This document shows, in pieces, positions 54,964-64,000 of a stretch of 64,000 bases of DNA. The position numbers were made by a program, and so were the translations under genes. The notes beneath the pieces were generated by a model that was not told the origin of the DNA, searched no databases, and saw only the letters and a program-made list of their open reading frames with translations. The stretch covers positions 1 to 64,000 of the forward strand of contig WION01000257.1 of the NCBI GenBank assembly GCA_015039365.1, written 5' to 3'. The stretch comes from Amanita rubescens (taxonomy: Eukaryota > Basidiomycota > Agaricomycetes > Agaricales > Amanitaceae). Position 1 is the stretch's first letter. The number at the start of each line of letters is the position of its first letter.

Positions 54964-56366
54964 TCAGTAGTATCTGCGGTCATCATACCTCCTTTCACGG
55001 TCGTGGTGGCGATCACGGTCTCCCCCCCTGTCATAGTCCTTGTAGCGGTCATAGTCGCGCCCACCACGATGGTCATCATGACGTCCACCACCACCACCAC
55101 CACCACCACCACCACCGCCGCCGCCGCCACCACTGCCACCACCACGACTGTACCTTCTGTCGTCATAATCACGGGAATAACGACTGTCGTAGGGCCTAGG
55201 GTCATATGGCCGCTCGTCTGCTTGGTGAAGTTAATAGGCGGCCAAAGACAGGAAGAAGAACCATACGCTCGTTCCTCTTGGGGGGTCCATAATAGCGGCC
55301 CGGGGTTGGAGTCCTCGCGCGTCCACGGCGAGCCTAAATATACGTCAGCAAGACAATAAAATCACGAAATGGAATGTACCTTATCAACTGTCATGATTTT
55401 TCCCATCAACTCTGTACCGTTAAGAGCAGCAATAGCGGCATCAGCCTCTTCACCCGATTCCATGGTCACGAACCCAAATCCACGAGATTCGCGCGTATGT
55501 GGATCATACATAACGCTCGCTTTCTTGACCTGTCAACCGATTTAAACAAGTCGACCTTTATGCAACGTTCGCACGACTCACCCTCCCGACTTTTGTAAAG
55601 GCGGCCTCGAGGTCACGTGTATCAACTTTATGGCTTAGGCCGGAGACATGAAGGTTATTCCCGGGATTTTGTCTGTTTGAAGAGATTATTGTTCAGGCAC
55701 AGCGGGACCCAATCAGAAGGATGCAATACTGACCCCCTCTCTGAGTCTCGGCCAATGGGGCTCCTGCTTCTGCTTGACCTTTGAGGACGTTCCCCACGGT
55801 CTCTAATAGGTGAGCGACCCATATGAGCGGCGGACCAGCTTGGTTCATCGGTATTCATGTTACTTCCGTTACCGTGGGCAGCCTCATGAGGAATGCTGAT
55901 ACCGCTGCTCGCAGGCGCTATATCTTGTGCTTGCCAGGCTGGTGAAGAGGTGAAGGATAAAGCGAAACGTCAGGTCGATTTTTAAGAGCGAAGGGGGATC
56001 AGAGCCAAGTGGAATGCTGTGCCCTCCGTGGAACGGGGGCAGAGGTACGACATTGAGACGGTAAGAACCTGAGAAGGTAGAGAGCGCCGACATTGCCCCA
56101 TACAGTTTGCTGGGCGCCATGTAATGAAGAAAAACATTCTTTTTGGTAAAAATGTACGGTGGCCTCAGATACCAGTCCGAAGTCGCGCAACGGCAATGCG
56201 TCGGCCGTTAGCCAACAGAGAGAAGAAGACTGAAGTGGGGAACTGAAGAAGGGACGAAGGGCTGGACAGGGTTGGCGACAACTCCAGGACTGCCGGTGAC
56301 CAGAAACAAAGGGCCGAAGCTCGTCGTTGTCGTTGTGGCTGATGCTGAGAACGTACCGTCATCCAT
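54964..56366 (-). CDS. Tra2-like RNA-binding protein (RRM, SR and RGG-like Gly-rich tail)
   Basis: Proposed start at 56366: exon 1 encodes only MDD plus one base, a GTACGT intron of about 410 nt follows, and exon 2 continues AWQAQDIAPASSGISIPHEA, then NTDEPSWSAAHMGRSPIRD and RSSRSRSPIGRDSERG. After an intron the RRM reads NLHVSGLSHKVDTRDLEAAF (RNP2), VMYDPHTRESRGFGFVTMES (RNP1 RGFGFVTM), AIAALNGTELMGK and ARRGRARTPTPGRYYGP. The end is a Tyr/Arg/Asp-rich tail with about 14 consecutive Gly (55080-55140) and DRERRYDDRRYY, stop at 54964. Family role: splicing regulation in the nucleus. A downstream ATG at 55858 is an alternative start. Confidence 0.78.
55079..55140. repeat. CCACCACC tract encoding poly-Gly
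   Basis: Simple repeat of CCA/CCG triplets on the plus strand, read as poly-Gly in the RRM protein. It also creates a meaningless poly-Thr/Ala frame on the plus strand. Confidence 0.8.
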
Positions 56367-57959
56367 GATTGTTGTTTTCTTGTGGGTGTTGGAAGCTGAG
56401 ATGCAGACAGAGCACAGAACGTCGTCCGTTATTTGCCCACGCTCAGAAAAATAAATAGTGCCAAATACCTTGTCATTTATATTTCATCATACACGGCAAC
56501 ATCGGCATTCTAGACCGAGGGCCAGGTATGGCTCGGTATCTCCAAATCGTTGATACTTAGAATACACCAAACAGGCTTTAACTGATGCTGGGCCATTAAA
56601 TTCGAGTAACTAGTCTGGTATCAATAATTATTGGATGGCAGTCTTGCCGCAAGATCGAATGACGGATTGTCGTACGACTGAGCAGGTCCTCAGTCTTGTA
56701 TCGCCTTTTGACCTTCGCCAAGTGGACATCGACATCAACTTCGTTACTCTTCTAGCTCGAGGTTGCGATCTTCTCTCCTCTGAATATGGGCACTATTGTA
56801 GAGCTGACCGATAGATACCACACGGCGACACGGCCCATATATCATAGTCTTCATTAAATACTCTATTAGACAACACGAGTCGACTTGTAATGTCATCTCA
56901 ATAGACCAACTAAGGCAGGAACACACTGCTCTAAGCAAACGACGAGTAGTATAAATGTTAGTTCCACAACTACGAGTACAGCCCACATAAAAACGAACGC
57001 AGCACTCAACTCTACAGGAACACCACCGGTTCATGCCTCCGTTGTCCCACCCACCGCCAAAACGACGATGGACGGCGGAGAGCAAACAAACCGTTTTAAT
57101 CTTCCATGGACGTAACAGGCTTCAAATGAGGAATGAAACATTTGGTGCCTTGACAAAGTCCATGGATCGGTTCACGCGCGGCAGTTGAACTCGAATGTGC
57201 ATTGGCAGTTTGGCGTCAAGTACAACCAAGTCGGAGAAAAAAAAGACGAGCAGATATGGCGATTTGTCATCATTCTCACGGGTGGCAAGATGGACAGAGA
57301 ATACGTTCAAACAAATCAAACAGCTGCCGAGCCAGAACGCCATAATGCGCATCCGACTGTCAGAAACCTACTCATGGCAAGAGTGAAAGCCATCATCTCC
57401 ACGAGACAACCTGTCTAGTATAAGACACAATGTATTGACACGTGTGATTACGACGTGTCTACGGATGCTAGAGTGATGTACATATGGTACTATACGACAG
57501 CAAAAGAATGTGCGGTAGTTTGTGGTAAATGCTTGTATTCGACGAGAATGATGGTAGGCTCAATGAACGTGCGTTCGATATGCTGGATGCAGGAGAGATC
57601 ATCGTACATGCAATGATAGCGAGTTAAAGCGGAGCGGAAGATACTGTATATGCAAAGGATGCTTTGTATAAGGTAGCATGAATGTAAACAGAGGTAAAAT
57701 CTTGAACCATGGTGAATCAAAGCTGAGAATACACATACTATGCAAGTGCAGATATTGAGCGAGGCGGATCCAAGTATACTTTTTTGAGGTTGTTTTAGTG
57801 TTTTAATGCATCGCGATTCGCCCTTTATGATAGAGATAAAATTAAAAGACCCCGAAGAGATTTGGATATGATTTGCAGACGATTTGGTTTGATGTCTAAG
57901 ATATCGAGAAGACGAGATATAAGGTTATGCAGCGATCTTAAGCAGAGTTCGAGGGATAT
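56367..57959. other. Intergenic stretch of 1.6 kb
   Basis: Contains short open frames on both strands at 56744-57085 and 57122-57418 without family likeness. The AT-rich part beyond 57420 is probably the Pumilio 3' untranslated region. Nothing else seen. Confidence 0.4.
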
Positions 57960-60697
57960 TCAATAGCCATAGTAAGCGCGCTGCGACGATATGAGTATTA
58001 TTCCGAATGAGATGCGGTTAGATCCTACCATCCTATCACTGCGACGATTTTTAGTGAGTTGTATGCGAATAGCAAATGGGAAGACATACAATAACCAAAT
58101 AACTTTGGAACCAGTTTTGCATCCCCTAAGTGTGACGATATGTCCTCGAATACACTCGTAAAGTAAGGCCCTTTGTTCTTTATCCGCCTAATACATTCAT
58201 CAGAAAACTGGAACACAACCATAATAGAAAAACTGACCGTCGGCAACACGCTGGCAATCAGCTGGCTCCCAGTGACAGAAAGGGCAAGGTCAACAATCAT
58301 TGCACGACGAGCGCTATAAGTCATGAGCTAGATGCGTACATAGCCATGTAACCACATACCTCTTGGCTGGTTCGCACATGCGTTTAATGATCCTGTCTAG
58401 CGTTTCTTTACCGCCTTCTTTGAGCGCCTTGGTAATGGATTTAGAGCCCTGTTCGTTCGTAGCGAACTCCAGGAGACCGTCCAAGAGATGGTCGAGCGTT
58501 AACTTTCGGTGCTTTTCAGAGCCATGTTCAAGAACTAGAATACATCAGTCATCACTTCCCAGAGAGAAGTACAAGCGTAACGCACTGTGTTGGATGCAGT
58601 ACGAACCCCATTGGCTTTTGGCGACCTCGCTAAAGACGGCAGGTCCTTGATTAAGAAGCTCATCGACAATGCCGTCTTTAGCTTCCGCTTCAAGGTTCTC
58701 GAAAGCATGCTGCGGATCCCATCAGCTCGTTTCGAGGTCGGTCAAAGTTAGATGCGTCACCTGGACGACGAGTGAGCCAGTTTCATGGCAAGCAAGTGAC
58801 GCCCATTTCCCCTTGAGGGACTTGTTGACGCTAGCCGAACGTTAACAGACATGGCGTGGTAATTGCGATGACGTACTAAGCAAAGATGGGGGGAGCAGGA
58901 GGCGTCCATGAAAGCTCCATGATCTAGTATAGAAGAAAATTAAGCCTAGACCTTCTTCAAATGCGTATGTAATGTCACCTTGCTCCAGACGTGCGACGCA
59001 TGCTTATTGACCAAGGTTTGAGCGGGGTCTCCCAGCAGGAGTTCCGAGACTATGAGGAGCCTGATATCTTCTTCGCAGTCAAGAGCTTTTTGCAAGACGT
59101 GGCAGCCGTAACAATTAGTGGCCAATTCCACAACACGTCCCCTTGTAAGAGTTAGAATCGAGTATAATAATAGAGCGAGGGCGTACCTCATGCAAGACAC
59201 CACCTTCTTTCGTTCTTCCGGAGTAGTCGCGGCTTCGAGGCACCTCTGGACAGCCCAATTTCCAAACCTTCAATGAGTCAGTTCACGCAATCGTGAATCA
59301 AGGGGTCCCGTTACCTATGCGCCATCATTTCAAATCCTCGAGCACATATAGCATCAACGATTTTTCCCCTTTCTTCCGTATCTGCGACTTTAAGCTTTTG
59401 CTGCAAAAAGATAGAAGCTTGCTGATCGGAGGATTTGATAATCCGGGCGACGAAGATGTGGTACGGCGGAGACGAGGACGGATGGAGTAACGAGAGGAAA
59501 TTAATAGGCTGACATTCAAATACGTGAGATTGACACTATAAATGCAATAAACGTTACCTCGTGTGCAGAAGACGAGTTATTGGCGGATGTATGCTGACGG
59601 AAAAGCATCGAAGAGCGCAAATTGTCATCTTGGTTGAAGTCTCCGAGATTGAGCTCGGAAGTCGCCTTGTCACCGGGAATCATCCAGTCTGGCTGAGTTT
59701 GAGTCAACAGCTGATGCTGGTGGAGCTGCGAAGCCAAACGCCAGTCCATGACGCTCGGCCTTCGAGATTCCATTCGGCGGGTTGGAGACAGGGCGTACAA
59801 GGATTGCGCGATCGAAGTAGGCAAAGTATTGAAAGCAGATTGAGGGACGGTAGGAGCCGGAGTAGGGGGTTCAGAGAACGGCTCGAAGAACTGAAGACTA
59901 GAGGTGGTGGGAAGACAAGTGGACGACTGAGAAAAATGGGAACGATAGGGAGCTGTATGCGTAGACAGTGGAGAAGGTTCTTGCGCCCTATTGATAGGGC
60001 TTTGCTCGAAAAGCAAAGAGTTTTGGGGCACATATTGAATAGACTGCCCAAGGTCGTATGGGTTTTGAAGTTTCAAGTCAAAAGGCCGTGGAGGCGAAAG
60101 GTCCGTCGGCGTCAAGAGCGAGGACGTCGCCGAGGCTGGCGAGAAATCCGGGGAGCTAGGCGACGTATCTATGCCCAACGTAATCGCGGGTTTTTTGGTA
60201 AAAGGAGCGGGCGAGTTAAGGTTTAAAGTACGAAGGAGCTGCTCGACATGCTGGAAATAAGCTCTTAACAACGTATATGCGGGAAAAAACGAGGGCCGCC
60301 TCACCGAGCTATCGAAATCTGGACTATTTTTTTTTCTGCCGTCGCCAATGGCACCTACGTCTTTTGGGCGAGCATTGTTCGGATTCTCCGATGGCCCAAA
60401 GATGTCCTCTCGGCTGATGAGAGGGACGTTCTTGGCTTCCAAAGGTTGGAAAACTTCAGAGTCGCGTTCTACGACGCGCGAAAAAGAGTCCAGAGTTTTA
60501 GGCCAAGTGATGTCCGACGGTTGAGGCTGGGGTGCCCAGATCGAGGCAGAAATACCTGAAGGTCGGCGAGAACGAGGAGGGCTGCTATCATAAAGAGAGA
60601 GATACTGAGCACTTTCGCTGGATGGCATTAGAAGAATATCTGTTGAAGGTTGTGGTTGAAAGCTAAGAACGACAGGCGGGAAATCGAATTTATACAT
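57960..60697 (-). CDS. Pumilio (PUF) family RNA-binding protein
   Basis: Binds 3' UTRs and controls mRNA decay or translation in the cytoplasm. The start at 60697 opens a disordered Ser/Pro/Gln-rich N-terminal half (SPPRSRRPSGISASIWAPQP, RPFDLKLQNPYDLG, SLYALSPTRRMESRRPSVMD). The C-terminal half holds helical PUM repeats: IVDAICARGFEMMAHRFGNW, AVQRCLEAATTPEERKKVV, VVELATNCYGCHVLQKALD, ASLACHETGSLVVQHAFE, VAKSQWGSYCIQHILEHG, FATNEQGSKSITKALKEGG, ALSVTGSQLIASVLPT, GCKTGSKVIWLFDRM. A last intron leads to RAYYGY, stop at 57960. Around ten short introns. The NYGCHVLQK and GSYCIQHIL units are the RNA-recognition helices. Exons near 60250-60320 were not fully resolved; a start further upstream cannot be excluded. 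Confidence 0.87.
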
Positions 60698-63458
60698 GAT
60701 AGGACTTCTGTGAAATAATCAAGTCACATGCCAAATCAAGGCATCGGCCTCCCAAATTGGGCAGACGAGCGACGCCATGGTTGCACTTGCCCCAAAATAT
60801 CGAGTACACGCAAAATGACGCCCTGAAGGGCATGAAAATCAATTATATGCGCACGGTAAGGTTGTCTATAACCAAGCATAGGTAGAGACAGCTGACGGCG
60901 CGACATTAACGGAGACGTGGGACGACAAGAGACCGCGATTGATACAAGACCATGCACGTATACGCATCTAAATCCTTAAATCAGCTGTCTGGGAACCACT
61001 GGAAGAAGCGTGCTGGCCTTACTCGCCTTACTCGTTTCACCGGTTATCACGCTCATTCCTGCCGGTGACGATCTAGCTTCCTGCATCTGATGGAGGACAA
61101 AAAGCCCTCGTTGAAGAATGTACGGAGTTCCCTTCTTGAGACGCTGCGCCATGACAGATATACGAAGTCGCAAAGACCCGATCATACATCAAATTCTAAC
61201 CGTTTTAGCCAAATATATCCATTTGGTTTTGTAACGCTGGCTAGGAGCTTCTCCCGCGAACGAGCCTAGACTTGATGGACGACCTAATGGTGTTTTTTTA
61301 TTAAGATTCGTCCGCAAAACATTGCATTTGACAATAACGAGCCGCAGTTGTGCAAGTTTTTTTGCCCATAATTCTCGCCGGTGATGTATCAACGGGCCTA
61401 CGACGGGGATCGACGGTCTCGAAGACAGAGCGTGGGGAGGCCAGATGCAATCAGCTGAGCTGTGTATAAGTAAATCTGCCCCACCTGAGAAAAGGTGTCC
61501 TTAAGCGTGAACAGTTGACTGCAGCCCCTTTTCGCAGGATGGAATCAGAATGAGCACCACGATACAAACAAACTTACTCCGTGCTGTGTGCCTGTACCGG
61601 GGTAGTTAACATGAGGTTAACATCGCTTTAGGCAGCTACATCAAACGTGATTTCGCTTCACAACGGTATTCTTGGCTATCTGAGTCTGACGGCGGACACG
61701 AGGACATCAGCATCGGCGGCCTGCTCACCTCGTATGCCGTAGCAAGCAACGGGCCCTGAGATCTGAGAGCCATCGCCAGTGTGCAGTGGCGTAAGTACCT
61801 GATATCTGCCATGTACAATTAATTGTTTGTTTCTAACGGCATGAGAAAGTGGGATGCCGTTTTTGGACCGAGACGTGCTAATTTTTGACGCGCCGCGAGT
61901 CCCTCAAAGAGATATCTACAGTATTTCAATGGCATCACACAGATATATAGTGTATATAACCATACTTGGCACGTCAAGCACGTTTAAGGGTGCAAAGTAC
62001 TGTAGTGTGGGATAGACTGATTGCTCCGCCGCTTCGGTAGCCGAAAAGTGCAAGCCTGGGCTTATCCAAGTCAGTTTTTGCGGCGTATACCACAGAAAAA
62101 TGTTGAAACGCCATGAGGCCTAGATGGGCGCTCAGTTTTAACCGGTCATGAACGTAAGTGTCCGCTCAAAAACCGTGTCTCGCAGTTCTGGAATGACATT
62201 GATTCGTGACGGAATTTCCTTTGAGAAAAAATCAATTCCCGCTTCATTTCGTGCCTTCATCAGCGGCAAGAAATGAATAGCGGCATATTCCAAACCTAAA
62301 TAACGTTCGCGAATAAATAAGCATTCACGCTACCTTGCCATAAGAGTCTATCGCGGCATCGGGAGCATTCCGCGCCCGTTAGTTCAATAAATTGCCACCC
62401 GAAGACAACGCGATTGGCAAGGCACAGAATCGAGACCTCGGTTCTATGCGCGCGGGAGCCTCAGCCAGGCTTTTTCGTAAAGAAGGATTAGGGAAGAAGG
62501 GCCGCGGGAAAGTAGATCCACATGCGCACGCCAATTGACGCTTTAGACGGGTTCTACAGCTTTTGGAACATCGGCAAGCTCCGGTTAAAAATGCGGATCG
62601 TCAGCGGAGCAGTCTAAATACGCGCAGTGCTTTGGGGCCACAGCGGAGAGATGGATGGACTGGGCACAGCAATGGGTTGGCGTGATCCCATGTCTAAAGT
62701 GCGGCGTTGACCTGTTGGAAACAAAAACATATTGAGTTATCCGTGATGCGATGCCGGCACCCTTTGGGCTTGGCGAGAAACATACCCTGATATTGCAGTT
62801 ACTATGTTCTGTTTCGAGAATCGGCCACCGTGGGCAGCTTGTGAGTACGGGAACTTGAAGCAACCTCGTTGCTAAAGCACTGTTTTGGTATTAGATTGCA
62901 GATGGCGCTGATGAGAAAGAGCGCGAAAGGAAACGTGTTGCGTGGGTTGAGTTCATAGGTGTCGGCATGGTCCACGCCGTGTGTGGCCAGGATTTGGTTC
63001 TTGACACCAGATTATGGGAAAGAGGTCCCACAGTGCGGCGAGTCAGCCGACGGAGAAGACAGACTTGGTTGTGACTGATTATATAATTATTCTAGGCACA
63101 GAGTGTATGAGTAATAATTAAATGAAAGCCGTAAGACAGAGAGGAGAGAACCAACAGAAGGGTGCTGTATCAGAGTTATGTCTGCGTAGAACTTTGTTGT
63201 AGATAGATCTATGGAGTTACCATTTGGGGTAGCGTGCATGGCTTACACGTTGGAAGGAAGACCGCCGAGGAGACGGGGATCAGGCGGCGGGGATCAAGGT
63301 GTTACGTAATAGAGAGAAGACGGAGCCGGGGACGTCTCGCGATAATCTCCGCAGATGGGAATCACCGAAAGTGACGTACGTACCAAAACAGGAAAAGGGT
63401 TCTTCTAATCCCTCTACGATAAAAGTAAAGTCTCTAAGAGATCCCATGGCCCACCTCG
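60698..63458. other. Long intergenic stretch, no gene recognised
   Basis: About 2.76 kb. Short frames at 60736-61392 (minus) could be upstream exons or leader of the Pumilio gene, but none reads as protein with splice signals I trust. The rest (61400-63440) holds no family likeness, tRNA or clear repeat. It probably includes promoters of the flanking genes. Confidence 0.4.
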
Positions 63459-64000
63459 ATGTCCTTCCAGTCCGTCCCAGACGAGATCCTCGACCACATC
63501 GCCTTCCATCTCGCTGCCATCTCTCCCATCCCCTTTCCTGATCCTCTTCTTTCTCTTCGTTGCGCTTCCAAGTCTCTTTACTTCCGGCTCTCTCCGCACG
63601 CAAATCACTCACTATATGCGCGCATATACCCACTCAACTTTGACCACTCTGCCGTCCGCCGCAGGGCTTTCACCCCAGAGGCTGAAAACTACGCCGAGCA
63701 TTATATTCACTCCTGCAAGGCCCTCGCCGCCATCAGGCGCCGCGACTTTGAACTAAACGACCCTGCCCCCGTCCTTTTTGCCGCATATATCATGATGCTC
63801 GACAACGACGGCAAGAACAGAGCTCAACTCGAGGCAGCTGGCATCGACTTGTACCTCAACGTTTACCTGCGCACATACTTGTACGACTCAGTCTCCCGAA
63901 TCGCCAACGAAGGCTGGCCGCAGGATACTGCGGCGAATGCATGTGCCTTGTGGCTCGTGTGGATGTTTACCACGCCTGGTGCGTTCGACTCCTCTGAAAC
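63459..64000 (+). CDS. F-box-like protein, 5' part only
   Basis: The frame from 63459 stays open to the window end: MSFQSVPDEILDHIAFHLAA (F-box, residues 4-20), LSLRCASKSLYFRLSPHAN, LYARIYPLNFDHSAVRR, then IRRRDFELNDPAPVLFAAYI and LNVYLRTYLYDSVSRIA. The VPDEIL...LRC.SK pattern is a standard fungal F-box, here followed by a helical domain common in Agaricomycetes and different from F1-F8. At least 180 residues; the 3' end is outside. A nearby ATG at 63446 is in another frame. Confidence 0.7.
   Translation, partial: MSFQSVPDEILDHIAFHLAAISPIPFPDPLLSLRCASKSLYFRLSPHANHSLYARIYPLNFDHSAVRRRAFTPEAENYAEHYIHSCKALAAIRRRDFELNDPAPVLFAAYIMMLDNDGKNRAQLEAAGIDLYLNVYLRTYLYDSVSRIANEGWPQDTAANACALWLVWMFTTPGAFDSSE

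Noticed and set aside
54904..55359. Plus-strand frame rich in Thr, Ala and Val over the CCACCACC tract
   Set aside because: Antisense of the Gly-rich tail of the RRM gene; composition is produced by the simple repeat.

Overview
The window looks like nuclear DNA from a mushroom-forming basidiomycete (Agaricomycetes). The genes have many introns of about 50-60 nt with GTRNGT donors and CTAAY-like branch points. They sit on both strands without operons, and they mix conserved eukaryotic genes with lineage-specific families: F-box/LRR proteins, a basidiomycete HNH protein, P450s and a beta-trefoil inhibitor-like protein. No species is claimed. Exon structures were read by eye from splice signals and family motifs.

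Layout. 1-450: decayed end of a CMGC-type kinase. 723-6448 (-): condensin subunit SMC4. 6495-11531: a cytochrome P450 (-) whose 3' end is tandemly duplicated; the extra copy is split by a 1.5-kb segment carrying a protease-inhibitor-like gene. 12347-21600: an OB-fold (shieldin-2-like) gene, F-box genes F1 and F2, F-box pseudogene F3, an HNH pseudogene and a decayed OB-fold copy. 22047-29721: a mostly ordinary block with two coiled-coil genes, a glycosidase fragment, a small Ser-rich protein, an SCI1-like SR protein, LTO1 and a Gfd2-like DEDDh exonuclease. 30116-45465: another decayed OB-fold copy, a glycosidase fragment, intact F-box genes F4-F7, pseudogene F8, an unrecognised disordered protein and a 7-TM protein. 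45790-46302: second member of the small Ser-rich family. 46989-60697: housekeeping genes (RVB2, mitochondrial uL2m, GON7-like, lysine methyltransferase-like, two thioredoxins, NOP10, a Tra2-like RRM protein, a Pumilio protein). 63459-64000: start of another F-box-like gene.

The main large-scale structure is a collinear inverted duplication. The left arm (about 15.15-21.6 kb) and right arm (about 30.1-38.35 kb) carry the same order: decayed OB-fold copy, noncoding repeat, F-box, F-box, flank. They face each other across an 8.5-kb core of single-copy genes. Inside the arms the F-box genes show gene birth (F5), death (F3, a loose tail after F4) and exchange of neighbours (HNH pseudogene versus glycosidase fragment). 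At fine scale, four introns appear to use GC-AG instead of GT-AG ends.

Functionally, the conserved genes cover chromosome condensation (SMC4), chromatin remodelling and snoRNP assembly (RVB2, NOP10), ribosome biogenesis and mitochondrial translation (LTO1, uL2m), tRNA t6A modification (GON7-like), RNA binding (Tra2-like, Pumilio) and redox control (thioredoxins). The accessory block is probably a fast-evolving substrate-receptor (SCF ubiquitin ligase) cluster; that role is inferred from the F-box motif only.
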